In this document: one piece after another, positions 1 through 8,300 of the stretch
How the letters are laid out: every line of letters begins with the position of its first letter
Position numbering within the stretch: the stretch's first letter is position 1
Source: an uncultured beta proteobacterium
GTDB taxonomy: Bacteria > Pseudomonadota > Gammaproteobacteria > Burkholderiales > Burkholderiaceae_C
Assembly (NCBI GenBank): GCA_903886275.1
Contig: CAISLN010000064.1
Span: 1-35,744 of the forward strand
Length of the DNA stretch: 35,744 bases
Direction: 5' to 3'
Position numbers and translations under genes: made by a program
The notes under the pieces: generated by a model
Databases searched by the model: none
What the model saw: only the letters and a program-made list of their open reading frames with translations
Told to the model about the DNA's origin: nothing

Positions 1-252
1 GACAGTGGAGCACCCACTTTGTAGGATATTGCAGGGTGAAGGTAATTGAACCGCATAGGCAACTGCCGACGGACTGGTTGTTATGCATCGGGTACGTCCT
101 TTCAAATTGTGAGCAACTTTCGAGTGACGGCTAACGCGGCACTGTTGACTCTGAATCCGTTACCTCAAGGGTGTTCGGCACTCTGGTCGCTTGGCTATTG
201 CGATGCCGCTCCCAACTTGGCTTAGCGGCCCAGCGCCGGGTCGCAGTCCCCG
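1..252. other. Gene-free left edge
   Basis: No convincing coding frame or RNA gene is visible. The stretch is visibly less GC-rich than the neighbouring genes. In pseudomonads the RNase P RNA gene lies next to rsmI, so I looked for its conserved core here and did not find it. It could be the edge of something outside the window. Confidence 0.5.
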
Positions 253-1173
253 CTAATTAGCCCTTTCGTTTTTGAGCGCCAGCGCCTGTTCGTAGAGCGC
301 GTTGCGCGGTTGGCCGGTGATCTCGGCGGCCAGTTTGACGGCGGTTTTTAGCGGCAGTTCGGCCAGCAGCAGCGTGAGAATGCGCGCTGCGTCACTGCCC
401 TCTGCCGCCACCACAGCTGGGTGCAGCAGGAGGGCAAATTCCCCGCGCAGGCGGTTGGCGTCGGTAGCCAGCCAGCCCTTGAAGTCCTGTGCGGCAAAGG
501 TGGCAATTTCTTCAAACTGTTTGGTCAGCTCGCGCCCGATGGTCAGCCGGCGCTCGCCTAAAACGCCCAGCGCCTCGGCCAGGGCCTCGATGCGGTGCGG
601 GGCTTCGAGCAGCAGGACGGCGCGCGGCTCCTGCGCCAGCAGCTGCACGGCGTGGGCTCGCTCGGTGCTCTTGCTGGACAGAAAACCCTGAAAGACAAAG
701 CCGCTGGCCGCGCCCGATTCGCCACTTATCCCGGCGACGGACAGCAGGGCGGTGATGCTGCTGGCACCAGGCAGGGGAATGCAGCGCAGACCGGCTAGCA
801 CCAGCACCGCAGCCAGGCGCGCGCCGGGGTCGCTCACGCCGGGGGTGCCGGCGTCACTGACATAGGCCACGCGCTGGCCCTGGCGCAGGTGGGCGATGAC
901 GGTTTGCGCCGCTTCGGTCTCGTTGTGCTGGTGCACCGCCAAGAGTTGGCCGCCGGTCTTGTCGATGCCGTAGGCACGCAGCATTTGTTGGGTGTGGCGG
1001 GTGTCCTCGCAGGCAATCACGTCCACCAGTTCGAGCACATGCAGGGCGCGCAGGGTGATGTCGGCCAGGTTGCCAATCGGTGTGGCTACGACATACAGCG
1101 CGCCTTGCGGATAATGCTGTTCAGAGGCTGCCTCACGGGCGGCAGCACGGGCGGAAGAATATGACGCGCTCAC
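253..1173 (-). CDS. rsmI: 16S rRNA 2'-O-ribose C1402 methyltransferase RsmI
   Basis: RsmI uses S-adenosylmethionine to methylate the ribose of C1402 in 16S rRNA, in the decoding centre of the small ribosomal subunit. The 306-residue product carries the tetrapyrrole-methylase fold signatures: YVVATPIGNL (27-36), CEDTRHT (55-61) and VSDAGTPGVSDPG (105-117). The open frame extends further upstream, but I chose the GTG at 1173 because AAGGAAA lies about eight bases before it and the length then fits the family (E. coli 286 residues). The start is one base from the divergent yraN start. The rsmI, yraN, diaA, dolP neighbourhood matches enterobacteria and pseudomonads, except that lpoA is absent and rsmI is inverted relative to the others. 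Confidence 0.93.
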   Translation of the reverse strand: MSASYSSARAAAREAASEQHYPQGALYVVATPIGNLADITLRALHVLELVDVIACEDTRHTQQMLRAYGIDKTGGQLLAVHQHNETEAAQTVIAHLRQGQRVAYVSDAGTPGVSDPGARLAAVLVLAGLRCIPLPGASSITALLSVAGISGESGAASGFVFQGFLSSKSTERAHAVQLLAQEPRAVLLLEAPHRIEALAEALGVLGERRLTIGRELTKQFEEIATFAAQDFKGWLATDANRLRGEFALLLHPAVVAAEGSDAARILTLLLAELPLKTAVKLAAEITGQPRNALYEQALALKNERAN

Positions 1174-1174
1174 T

Positions 1175-1561
1175 ATGAAATTTCCTTTTTTAAAACTGCC
1201 GCGCAGCAGCAGCAAACAGGCGGGGGATGCCGCCGAAGACGAGGCTTTGCGCCATTTGCAAGAGCAGGGCTTGCGCCTGTTGCAGCGCAATTATCGAAGC
1301 CCGGGTCGGGGCGGCGGCGAGATCGACCTCATCATGCAGACCCCGGACGGTACCACTGTCTTTGTCGAGGTGCGCAGCCGCTCCACCGGCGCGCATGGCG
1401 GGGCCGCAGCCAGCATCAGCCTTTTCAAGCAGCGCCGCATTGTCTTTGCGGCGCGCCATTACCTGAACCGGTTGGCGCGCACGCCGCCCTGCCGCTTTGA
1501 TGTGGTGCTGGTGGAGCCAGCCGGACTGCAGTGGTTGCAGGCCGCTTTTGACGCGGGCTGA
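1175..1561 (+). CDS. yraN: UPF0102 family protein YraN
   Basis: This 128-residue protein belongs to the YraN/UPF0102 family, which has a restriction-endonuclease-like fold and no firmly settled function. The family core is visible: a basic [10 protein letters not shown] segment (38-47), GEIDLI (48-53) and VFVEVRSR (62-69). The Asp and the Glu-x-Arg match the usual D...ExK-type nuclease positions, with Arg where many nucleases have Lys. A possible ribosome binding site (GGAAG, 1153-1157) is far from the ATG, so initiation may be weak. It is the first gene of a probable yraN-diaA-dolP operon, with 76 bp before diaA. Association with DNA processing is inferred only from fold and context. Confidence 0.9.
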   Translation: MKFPFLKLPRSSSKQAGDAAEDEALRHLQEQGLRLLQRNYRSPGRGGGEIDLIMQTPDGTTVFVEVRSRSTGAHGGAAASISLFKQRRIVFAARHYLNRLARTPPCRFDVVLVEPAGLQWLQAAFDAG

Positions 1562-1637
1562 CATCCGCTGGCAAAGACACAGTTTGCGCAGGGGCGGGCG
1601 TCAGCGCCTCTTCATTTCTGGCAGGTATCATCGCCCC

Positions 1638-2237
1638 ATGCTGGAACAACGAATACACCAACACTTCATCGAGAGCGCCGACCTGAAATACCAGTCGGCC
1701 GAAGCCTTGAGCAAGCCCATCGCTGCGGCCGTTCACGCCGTGGTGGCCTGCGTCACCAGCGGTGGCAAGGTACTGGCTTGCGGCAATGGCGGCTCTGCTG
1801 CCGATGCGCAGCACTTCTCGGCCGAGTTTGTCGGGCGCTTCGAGCGCGACCGCCCTGAGCTGGCGGCCATTGCGCTGACCTGCGACAGCTCCATCCTCAC
1901 GGCAATTGCCAACGATTACGACTTTAGCGTCATCTTCTCGCGCCAGGTGCGCGCTCTGGGCCAGCCCGGCGATGTGCTGTTGGCCATCTCCACCAGCGGC
2001 AATTCGGCCAATGTGCTGGCCGCCATCGAAGCGGCGCACGAGCGCGAGATGGTGGTGATCGGCCTGACCGGGCGCGGCGGCGGCAAGATGAATGCGGCCC
2101 TGCGCGATACCGATGTGCACATCTGCGTGCCGCATGAACGCACTGCCCGCGTGCAGGAAGTGCATATTTTGGCCCTGCATTGCATCTGTGATGCGGTCGA
2201 TGCCCAGTTGCTGGGCGATCAGGAAGGTTCCTCATGA
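1638..2237 (+). CDS. diaA: SIS-domain protein, DiaA or phosphoheptose isomerase GmhA
   Basis: This 199-residue protein is a single SIS (sugar isomerase) domain. The sugar-phosphate-binding loops are visible: [12 protein letters not shown] (48-59) and ISTSGNS (117-123). Its place between yraN and dolP is that of E. coli diaA, which binds DnaA and promotes timely replication initiation. However, SAEFVGRF (61-68) and a C-terminal [13 protein letters not shown] segment also resemble the catalytic Glu and His regions of GmhA, which converts sedoheptulose 7-phosphate to heptose phosphate for lipopolysaccharide core synthesis. Betaproteobacterial members are often annotated as phosphoheptose isomerase. 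I favour DiaA on synteny, but catalytic activity is possible. Its stop overlaps the dolP start by four bases (ATGA), implying translational coupling. Confidence 0.85.
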   Translation: MLEQRIHQHFIESADLKYQSAEALSKPIAAAVHAVVACVTSGGKVLACGNGGSAADAQHFSAEFVGRFERDRPELAAIALTCDSSILTAIANDYDFSVIFSRQVRALGQPGDVLLAISTSGNSANVLAAIEAAHEREMVVIGLTGRGGGKMNAALRDTDVHICVPHERTARVQEVHILALHCICDAVDAQLLGDQEGSS

Positions 2238-2863
2238 AATCTGTGATCCAAAAGTCTGTTCGCGCCCTGGCCCTGGCTTGCGCGGTGGCGGCTCTGAGCG
2301 GCTGCGTCCCGCTGCTGGTGGGCGGCGCCGTCACCGGCGGTGTGCTGGTGGCTTCTGACCGGCGCACCTCAGGCACCGTGTTGGAAGACAGGGGCATACA
2401 GCTCAAGGCCGAAAACCGCATTGACGAGAACCTGGGCGAGCGCGTGCATGTCAACGCAACAAGCTACAACCGCCAGCTTCTGCTGACCGGTGAAGTGCCT
2501 TCCGAGCAGGATAGACAGCTGGTAGAAAAAGTGGCTTCCGGCGTTGAAAATGTGCGCTCTGTGGTCAATGAGCTTACCGTGATGGGCAACTCCACCTTCA
2601 CCCAGCGCACTTCCGACGGCCTGGTCAGCAGCCGCGTCAAGGCCAATCTGATCGACGCGAAAGACCTGTTTGCCAATGCCTTCAAGATCGTGACCGAGCA
2701 TGGTACGGTCTATTTGATGGGCCGCGTGACACAGCGCGAGGCCAGCCGTGCCACCGAGGTGGTGTCTGGCACTTCGGGTGTGCAGCGCGTGGTGCGCATT
2801 CTGGAAATCATCAGCGAAGACGAGCTGGCACGCGCGCAACCCGCACCGGAAGCCAACAATTAA
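2234..2863 (+). CDS. dolP: Outer-membrane BON-domain lipoprotein DolP (YraP)
   Basis: This 209-residue envelope lipoprotein begins with a basic, hydrophobic signal ending in the lipobox LSGC, with Cys24 as the predicted lipidated residue. A short glycine/valine-rich stretch follows, then two BON domains at roughly residues 48-115 and 125-192. The C-terminal tail is Ala/Pro-rich. DolP (E. coli YraP) is a dual-BON outer-membrane lipoprotein that binds anionic phospholipids and supports envelope integrity and BAM function. Size, domain order and location after diaA all agree. The start overlaps the diaA stop, and a strong terminator follows 18 bases after the stop, closing the operon. Confidence 0.9.
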   Translation: MKSVIQKSVRALALACAVAALSGCVPLLVGGAVTGGVLVASDRRTSGTVLEDRGIQLKAENRIDENLGERVHVNATSYNRQLLLTGEVPSEQDRQLVEKVASGVENVRSVVNELTVMGNSTFTQRTSDGLVSSRVKANLIDAKDLFANAFKIVTEHGTVYLMGRVTQREASRATEVVSGTSGVQRVVRILEIISEDELARAQPAPEANN

Positions 2864-2880
2864 GCGGACAAGTCGCACAT

Positions 2881-2912
2881 AAAAAAGGGCCTGGGTTACT
2901 CCAGGCTTTTTT
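2881..2912 (+). terminator. Rho-independent terminator after dolP
   Basis: A perfect six-base-pair stem GCCTGG/CCAGGC (2889-2894 with 2901-2906) has a six-base loop and is followed by six T residues. Six A residues precede the stem, so the A and T runs can extend it and the element could act in both directions. It closes the yraN-diaA-dolP operon and insulates the next gene. Confidence 0.88.
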
Positions 2913-2962
2913 GTGCAGCAAGTAGGTGCGTCATAAGATGGCATTTTTTGCAGGCCAATCTT

Positions 2963-3568
2963 ATGAAACTCTCATTGACCAGCGGCGCCTTGCTTTGCAT
3001 CCTTTGTTTGCTGCTGGTGCCAGTCGCCCAGGCTGCATCAGATAGCGTGGACGGTTCCGGCTGGAGCGTGGGTGTCTACGGCGGCCAGTATTACGACTCC
3101 GAGCCCGCTGGTTTTAGCCAGGGCAATGCCACTTATCTCAACCAGTACCTGCTGGCACTGACGGCCAGCAAGACGCTCTGGCGTTCACCCACGCTGCCCC
3201 TTTCGCTGGAGCTCGATGGCATGCTGGGCCAGCAATGGGGCCTGGCCAACTTGCAGGAGATGGCTGTTGCGCCGGTGCTGCGCTGGAGCAGCTTTCCCTG
3301 GAAGCAATGGCTGCAGACCGATCTGCGCCTGGGCCCGCTGGGTGTGTCGTACACCACCGAGGTCTCTGCGTTGGAGCGCGGCAGCGAGGGCAGGGGCAGC
3401 CGCTGGCTGAATTTTTTGATGATTGAGCTGGCGTTCTCACGCCCGCAACAGCCGGCGCAAGAGGTTTTTGTCCGGCTACATCACCGCTGCTCCGTTTACG
3501 ATCTGGTGAACAACTACGGTGCCAATGGCGAAGACTTTTTGGCCTTCGGCTATCGGCACCGCTTTTGA
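2963..3568 (+). CDS. PagL-like outer-membrane beta-barrel protein
   Basis: This 201-residue protein starts with a signal peptide (hydrophobic core LLCILCLLLVPVAQA, cleavage probably after AQA). It then shows alternating aromatic/hydrophobic strands and ends in an aromatic residue (GYRHRF), as expected of an outer-membrane barrel. The C-terminal RLHHRCSVYDL segment resembles the His-x-Ser region of the lipid A 3-O-deacylase/acyloxyacyl hydrolase family (PagL). In that alignment the usual Ser would be Cys, with Ser one position later, so activity is uncertain. I prefer the ATG at 2963 over an upstream TTG at 2948 because the signal peptide then begins normally. The gene is convergent with the oxidoreductase gene, 25 bp away. 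Confidence 0.55.
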   Translation: MKLSLTSGALLCILCLLLVPVAQAASDSVDGSGWSVGVYGGQYYDSEPAGFSQGNATYLNQYLLALTASKTLWRSPTLPLSLELDGMLGQQWGLANLQEMAVAPVLRWSSFPWKQWLQTDLRLGPLGVSYTTEVSALERGSEGRGSRWLNFLMIELAFSRPQQPAQEVFVRLHHRCSVYDLVNNYGANGEDFLAFGYRHRF

Positions 3569-3569
3569 T

Positions 3570-3595
3570 ACCCGCCGCGCTGGCCGCCGGGTTTT
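3570..3595 (+). terminator. Possible weak terminator between convergent genes
   Basis: ACCCG (3570-3574) pairs with CGGGT (3588-3592) around a GC-rich loop, and a short T run overlaps and follows the right arm. It lies immediately after the PagL-like gene. The stem is short and imperfect, so this is a low-confidence call. Confidence 0.3.
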
Positions 3596-4505
3596 ACTTC
3601 AGGCGCTTGATCAGGCTGCTGGTGTCCCAGCGCTTGCCGCCCATATGCTGCACATCGGCGTAGAACTGGTCCACCAGGGCCGTCACCGGCAGGCGTGCGC
3701 CGTTGCGCTTGGCCTCGTCGAGCACCAGGCCTAAGTCCTTGCGCATCCAGTCCACGGCAAAGCCGAAGTCAAACTTGTCGGCCACCATGGTCTTGCCGCG
3801 GTTGTCGAGCTGCCAGCTTTGCGCCGCACCCTTGCCGATCACGTCCAGCACCTGGTTCATGTCCAGGCCTGCGTTCTGGCCAAAGGCAATTGCTTCCGAA
3901 AGGCCCTGCACCAGCCCGGCAATGCAAATCTGGTTGACCATCTTGGCCAGTTGGCCGGCGCCGCTGTCGCCCAGCAGGGTGAAGGCGCGCGAAAACGCCA
4001 TGCCCACAGGCTGCACCTTGTCAAAGGCTGTGGCGTCGCCACCGCACATCACGGTCAGCAGGCCGTTTTGGGCACCGGCCTGGCCGCCCGAGACGGGCGC
4101 GTCTATGAATTCCAGTCCGGTCAGCTTGGCTGCTGCGGCGAGTTCGCGCGCAATGCGGGCCGAGGCGGTGGTGTGGTCCACAAAGATGGCGCCTGGCTTC
4201 ATGCCGGCAAAGGCGCCGTCTGTGCCAAGGGTGACGCTGCGCAAATCATCGTCATTGCCGACGCAGCAAAAAACGATGTCGGCCTTGGCCGCAGCCAACT
4301 GGGGCGTCAATGCGTGGCTGTTGCCCACGCCGCCAAACTCGGCCAGCCAGGCTTCTGACTTGGCCGCCGTGCGGTTGTAGACGGTGACAGAGTGACCGGC
4401 CTTGGCCAGATGGCCCGCCATGGGATAGCCCATGACACCAAGACCTAGAAAGGCAACAGAAACAAAAGGGGAGGGGGCGTAGGTTTTGGCGTTGATGCTG
4501 GACAT
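3594..4505 (-). CDS. NAD(P)-dependent beta-hydroxyacid dehydrogenase (3-hydroxyisobutyrate dehydrogenase family)
   Basis: This 303-residue oxidoreductase belongs to the beta-hydroxyacid dehydrogenase family (3-hydroxyisobutyrate dehydrogenase, tartronate semialdehyde reductase, GLYR1-like). The N-terminal Rossmann loop GLGVMG (21-26) binds NAD(P). DAPVSGG (135-141) is the substrate-binding motif, and Lys188 in GQLAKMVNQ is the expected catalytic lysine. The substrate cannot be read from the sequence; 3-hydroxyisobutyrate, 2-hydroxy-3-oxopropionate and short-chain aldehydes are all possible. It starts seven bases downstream of the pilU stop on the same strand, so it is probably co-transcribed with pilT-pilU, although no functional link to pili is evident. 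Confidence 0.85.
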   Translation of the reverse strand: MSSINAKTYAPSPFVSVAFLGLGVMGYPMAGHLAKAGHSVTVYNRTAAKSEAWLAEFGGVGNSHALTPQLAAAKADIVFCCVGNDDDLRSVTLGTDGAFAGMKPGAIFVDHTTASARIARELAAAAKLTGLEFIDAPVSGGQAGAQNGLLTVMCGGDATAFDKVQPVGMAFSRAFTLLGDSGAGQLAKMVNQICIAGLVQGLSEAIAFGQNAGLDMNQVLDVIGKGAAQSWQLDNRGKTMVADKFDFGFAVDWMRKDLGLVLDEAKRNGARLPVTALVDQFYADVQHMGGKRWDTSSLIKRLK

Positions 4506-4512
4506 AGGGTGC

Positions 4513-5649
4513 TTACATGATGGCGAAATTTTCGGTTCCGGCGCTCAGGTCCTGCGACTTGCCGCGCTGGCTGTTGAGTTTAATTTGCAAACGCAGGTCG
4601 TTGAGCGAGTCGGCGTTGCGCAGCGCATCCTCGTAGGTGATGGCATTGGCTTCGTAGAGGTCAAACAGCGCCTGGTCAAAGGTCTGCATGCCGGCGTTGC
4701 GGCTCTTCTTCATGATCTCCTTCACCTCGGTCACCTCGCCCTTGAAGATCAGGTCCGCGATCAGTGGTGAGTTGAGCATGATTTCCACCGCCGCCACCCG
4801 GCCCTTGCCGTCTTGTTTGGGGATCAGGCGTTGTGACACCAGCGCCTTCAGGTTGAGCGACAGGTCCATCAGCAGTTGGCTGCGTCGCTCTTCCGGGAAG
4901 AAGTTGATGATGCGGTCCAGCGCCTGGTTGGCGCTGTTGGCGTGCAGGGTGGCCAGGCAAAGGTGGCCGGTCTCGGAGAAGGCCACGGCATGCTCCATGG
5001 TCTCTCGATCGCGGATCTCGCCCATCAAAATGACATCCGGCGCCTGGCGCAGGGTGTTCTTCAACGCCGCCTCCCAGCTTTCGGTGTCCAGACCCACCTC
5101 GCGTTGGGTCACCACGCAGTTCTTGTGGGCATGCACGAACTCGATCGGGTCTTCGATGGTGATGATGTGGCCCCAGGAGTTCTCGTTGCGCCAGTCCACC
5201 AGCGCCGCCAGCGTGGTGGACTTGCCCGAACCGGTGGCCCCCACCATGATGCACAGGCCGCGCTTGGAAAGCACTACCTCTTTGAGAATCTGGGGTACAC
5301 CCAGGCCGTCAATGGTGGGCAGCGTTGCCGGAATCACCCGCAGCACCAGTCCCACCTTGCCCTGCTGGATAAATACATTGACGCGAAAGCGTCCTACGTT
5401 GGGCGGCGAGATGGCAAAGTTGCCCTCCTTGGTGCGCTCGAATTCCGCGATCTGCTTGTCGCTCATGATGGAGCGTGCCAGCGCCAGCGTGTGGGCCGCG
5501 TTGAGCGGCTGGGGTGAGACCTTGGTGATCTTGCCGTCCACCTTGATGGCGGGTGGAAAGTCTGCCGTGATGAACAGGTCGCTGCCATTGCGGCTGACCA
5601 TCAACCGCAGCAGGTCGTTGATGAATTTGGTTGCCTGATCGCGTTCCAT
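4513..5649 (-). CDS. pilU: Type IV pilus retraction ATPase PilU
   Basis: PilU is a hexameric cytoplasmic ATPase that works with PilT in retracting type IV pili for twitching motility. The 378-residue product shows the secretion-ATPase motifs in order: Walker A GATGSGKST (137-145), Asp box IITIEDPIE (162-170), Walker B ILMGEIRD (207-214) and His box HLCLATLHANSA (229-240). The C-terminal extension beyond the PilT length, rich in charged and polar residues, is typical of PilU. It lies downstream of pilT on the same strand, as in many beta- and gammaproteobacteria, but a 224-bp spacer with hairpins separates them. The oxidoreductase gene follows after seven bases. Confidence 0.95.
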   Translation of the reverse strand: MERDQATKFINDLLRLMVSRNGSDLFITADFPPAIKVDGKITKVSPQPLNAAHTLALARSIMSDKQIAEFERTKEGNFAISPPNVGRFRVNVFIQQGKVGLVLRVIPATLPTIDGLGVPQILKEVVLSKRGLCIMVGATGSGKSTTLAALVDWRNENSWGHIITIEDPIEFVHAHKNCVVTQREVGLDTESWEAALKNTLRQAPDVILMGEIRDRETMEHAVAFSETGHLCLATLHANSANQALDRIINFFPEERRSQLLMDLSLNLKALVSQRLIPKQDGKGRVAAVEIMLNSPLIADLIFKGEVTEVKEIMKKSRNAGMQTFDQALFDLYEANAITYEDALRNADSLNDLRLQIKLNSQRGKSQDLSAGTENFAIM

Positions 5650-5873
5650 ATTGCTACTCCCTAATTAACTTTTTTCAGCCGGAGCACGTGCGCCACCCCA
5701 GGAACACCGCGGAACCGGCTTTGCCGGGCCGCTGGTGTTGCCCCCTGCAAGGGGCTGAGGGCCGCGGCTCCCAAGCTGCCTGCGCAGCTTGGGACGGTCC
5801 CTAAGAGTCGCTGCCTCTGGCATCGACACCGAAGCGGCTACGCGCAGCGAGCAAGCCGGGGGGTGTTTCATAG
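5650..5873. repeat. Hairpin-rich palindromic element between pilT and pilU
   Basis: This 224-bp spacer in the pilT-pilU transcript is non-coding and full of inverted repeats. The strongest is a perfect ten-base-pair stem, CCCAAGCTGC (5770-5779) with GCAGCTTGGG (5784-5793), loop four. Others are CCCC/GGGG around 5741-5754 and CCGGC/GCCGG near 5715-5728. It resembles the mosaic palindromic repeats scattered through Comamonadaceae genomes. In an mRNA these stems could stabilise pilT or reduce pilU expression. Confidence 0.6.
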
Positions 5874-6917
5874 CTACCCGGGGAAGTTGTCCGGAATCTT
5901 GGCCTTGCTGCGCGCCTCGGCCGGGCTGATGATATTGCGCTTGACCAGGTCCGAGAGGTTCTGGTCCAGCGTCTGCATGCCCACGCTGTTGCCGGTCTGG
6001 ATGCTGGAATACATCTGCGCCACCTTGGCCTCGCGGATCAGGTTGCGAATGGCACTGGTGCCCAACATGATCTCGTGCGCCGCTACGCGTCCCTGGCCGT
6101 CCTTGGTCTTGCACAGGGTCTGCGAGATCACTGCCTGCAGCGACTCCGACAGCATGGCCCGGATCATCTCTTTTTCTTCGGCCGGGAATACGTCAATGAT
6201 GCGGTCAATCGTTTTGGCCGCACTCGATGTGTGCAGCGTGCCAAACACCAGGTGGCCGGTCTCGGCGGCTGTCATGGCCAGGCGTATGGTTTCCAGGTCG
6301 CGCATTTCACCGACCAATATTGCATCCGGGTCTTCGCGCAGTGCGGATTTCAGGGCGGCGGCAAAGGACAGCGTGTGCGGCCCCACCTCGCGCTGGTTGA
6401 TCAGGCATTTCTTGGACTCGTGCACAAACTCGATCGGGTCTTCCACCGTCAGGATGTGGCCGAACTCGGTTTCGTTGAGGTAGTTGACCATGGCCGCCAG
6501 CGTGGTCGATTTGCCCGAACCGGTGGGTCCGGTCACCAGCACCATGCCGCGCGGCTTGAGCGCCAGTTCGCCAAAAATTTTGGGCGCATTGAGCTGCTCC
6601 AGCGACAAGATTTTGCTGGGGATGGTGCGGAACACGGCGCCTGCGCCGCGTTGGTGGTTGAAGGCATTGACCCGAAAGCGCGCTAAGCCGTCGATCTCGA
6701 ACGAGAAATCGATCTCCAGAAACTCTTCGTAGTGCTTGCGCTGGGTGTCATTCATGATGTCGTACACCATGCTGTGGACCTGCTTGTGGTCCAGCGCTTC
6801 CACATTGATGCGACGTACGTCGCCGTGCACGCGGATCATGGGCGGCAGGCCTGCGGAGAGGTGCAGGTCGGAGGCCTTGTTCTTGACACTGAAGGCCAGC
6901 AATTGTGTGATATCCAC
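5874..6917 (-). CDS. pilT: Type IV pilus twitching motility ATPase PilT
   Basis: PilT powers depolymerisation and retraction of type IV pili from the inner-membrane base of the machine. The 347-residue protein has the full motif set: Walker A GPTGSGKST (130-138), Asp box ILTVEDPIE (155-163), Walker B ILVGEMRD (200-207), His box HLVFGTLHTSSA (222-233), and the AIRNLIRE retraction motif in the C-terminal domain that is diagnostic for PilT. Length equals that of E. coli and Pseudomonas PilT. It is divergent from yggS, with only 45 bp between the starts, a common arrangement in betaproteobacteria, so the two promoters must be compact or overlap. Confidence 0.97.
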   Translation of the reverse strand: MDITQLLAFSVKNKASDLHLSAGLPPMIRVHGDVRRINVEALDHKQVHSMVYDIMNDTQRKHYEEFLEIDFSFEIDGLARFRVNAFNHQRGAGAVFRTIPSKILSLEQLNAPKIFGELALKPRGMVLVTGPTGSGKSTTLAAMVNYLNETEFGHILTVEDPIEFVHESKKCLINQREVGPHTLSFAAALKSALREDPDAILVGEMRDLETIRLAMTAAETGHLVFGTLHTSSAAKTIDRIIDVFPAEEKEMIRAMLSESLQAVISQTLCKTKDGQGRVAAHEIMLGTSAIRNLIREAKVAQMYSSIQTGNSVGMQTLDQNLSDLVKRNIISPAEARSKAKIPDNFPG

Positions 6918-6962
6918 AGAGGTCCTCTCTCACTTTGTTTGGTTTGGTACGCTCGGGCGATT

Positions 6963-7643
6963 ATGACCATGATTGCCGACAAGCTCCAACGCGTGCGCAG
7001 CCAACTTTCAGACGCCTGCAAGTCCTGTTTCCGCCCAACCGATACCGTCCTGTTGCTGGCGGTTTCCAAGACCCGCGATGCAGCGACCGTGCGCCAGGCC
7101 TATGCCGCCGGACAGGTCGCCTTTGGCGAGAACTACATCCAGGAAGGCGTGGACAAGATCACGTCATTAGCCGACCTGCCACTGCAATGGCATTGCATAG
7201 GCCCGATCCAGAGCAACAAGACCCGGTTGGTGGCTGCGCACTTTGACTGGGTCCATTCGATTGACCGGCTGAAGACGGCGCAGCGCCTAAACGAGCAGCG
7301 CCCCGCAGACAAGGCACCGCTGCAGGTCTGCATTCAGGTGAATATCGATGGTGGCTCCAACAAGGCCGGCGTGGAGCCGGATGCCGTGTTGGAGCTGGCG
7401 CAGCAGATTCAGGCCATGCCCCACCTGAAGCTGCGTGGCCTGATGACGATCCCCGAACCCGCGCCAGACTTTGCCTCAGCGCTTGCCGTGCACCTGCGTG
7501 CACGCGCGCTGTTTGATGCGCTCAATGCGCAGGGTTTAGGGCTAGACACCCTGTCCATGGGCATGACGGACGATCTGGATGCAGCAGTGCAGGCCGGTAG
7601 CACCATGGTGCGCGTGGGTACCGCCATCTTTGGGCAGAGATAG
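6963..7643 (+). CDS. yggS: Pyridoxal phosphate homeostasis protein YggS (PLPBP/COG0325)
   Basis: This 226-residue protein is a single-domain PLP-binding TIM-barrel protein of the YggS/PLPBP family, which buffers pyridoxal phosphate and affects amino-acid and keto-acid balance without a known reaction of its own. Lys36 in LLAVSKT is the predicted Schiff-base lysine. GENYIQE (55-61), WHCIGPIQSNK (76-86) and the C-terminal RVGTAIFG phosphate-binding segment are typical. The frame is open upstream, but the ATG at 6963 gives the family length and clears the divergent pilT. proC, a frequent neighbour of yggS, is absent here. Confidence 0.94.
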   Translation: MTMIADKLQRVRSQLSDACKSCFRPTDTVLLLAVSKTRDAATVRQAYAAGQVAFGENYIQEGVDKITSLADLPLQWHCIGPIQSNKTRLVAAHFDWVHSIDRLKTAQRLNEQRPADKAPLQVCIQVNIDGGSNKAGVEPDAVLELAQQIQAMPHLKLRGLMTIPEPAPDFASALAVHLRARALFDALNAQGLGLDTLSMGMTDDLDAAVQAGSTMVRVGTAIFGQR

Positions 7644-7672
7644 AGCCCCCACGCTCGCTCGCTGCGGCTGGA

Positions 7673-8158
7673 TCAGTCGAGCTTGATGTGGGTGGTGTTC
7701 TTGACTTCTTCCATCACCGCATAGGTGCGCGTCTCGCGCACGCCGGGCAACTGCCACAGCACGGTTCCGGCGAAGTCACGGTAGGCACCCATGTCGGCAA
7801 TGCGGGTCTTGAGCAGGTAGTCAAAACCACCGGCTACCATATGGCACTCCTGGATTTCGCCATGCACCTGCACCGCCACCTTGAAGGCGTCAAACACATT
7901 GGGCGTGGTGCGGTCTAGCAGCACCTCTACAAACACCGTCATGCCGGCGTCGAGCTTGACCGGGTTCAGCCGCGCCTCGTAGCCCAGGATGTAACCGTCC
8001 TTGGTCAGGCGCTGCACCCGCGACAGCACGGCGGTCGGTGACAGGGCCACCGTCTCGGCCAGCTTCAGGTTGGACATTCGGCCATCCTGCTGCAGGCAAT
8101 TGAGGATTTTCAGGTCAATACGGTCCAGGTCTGCGCGGCCGTTGGCAATGTGGTTCAT
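7673..8158 (-). CDS. Lrp/AsnC-family transcriptional regulator, probable PutR
   Basis: This 161-residue regulator has an N-terminal helix-turn-helix (about 12-62: LDRIDLKILNCLQQDGR, then SPTAVLSRVQRL as recognition region) and a C-terminal RAM ligand-binding domain (about 75-155) ending in a typical TYAVMEEVKNTTHIKLD-like tail. Lrp/AsnC proteins form octamers or other oligomers that sense amino acids. It is divergent from putA across a 286-bp, AT-rich spacer. PutA here lacks the self-regulating ribbon-helix-helix domain, so the likely role is proline-responsive activation of putA, as for PutR in Agrobacterium and Rhodobacter. That role is inferred from context. Confidence 0.88.
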   Translation of the reverse strand: MNHIANGRADLDRIDLKILNCLQQDGRMSNLKLAETVALSPTAVLSRVQRLTKDGYILGYEARLNPVKLDAGMTVFVEVLLDRTTPNVFDAFKVAVQVHGEIQECHMVAGGFDYLLKTRIADMGAYRDFAGTVLWQLPGVRETRTYAVMEEVKNTTHIKLD

Positions 8159-8277
8159 GGTGGATTCTTCAGCCCGTATTCAGGAAAGGACGCCAAACAG
8201 CACTTGCTTTCACGGGCGGCCCGGACAAGCCAGGCTTTGGCTGAAGCATTCACTATTTGAAACAGCAATCCTAAGAC

Positions 8278-8300
8278 AATCTGATGCGCTTAATCAGATT
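8278..8300. promoter_or_regulatory. Candidate Lrp-type operator upstream of putA
   Basis: A perfect dyad, AATCTGAT (8278-8285) and ATCAGATT (8293-8300) with a seven-base spacer, sits in the AT-rich region between the Lrp-family gene and putA. Position, symmetry and AT content fit an Lrp/AsnC binding site. The regulator assignment is inferred. Confidence 0.5.

Noticed and set aside
1..252. Possible RNase P RNA gene, expected from synteny with rsmI in pseudomonads
   Set aside because: None of the conserved RNase P core sequences could be found on either strand.
2948..2962. Upstream TTG as start of the PagL-like protein
   Set aside because: It adds five residues before a normal signal peptide, and the ATG at 2963 is the simpler start.
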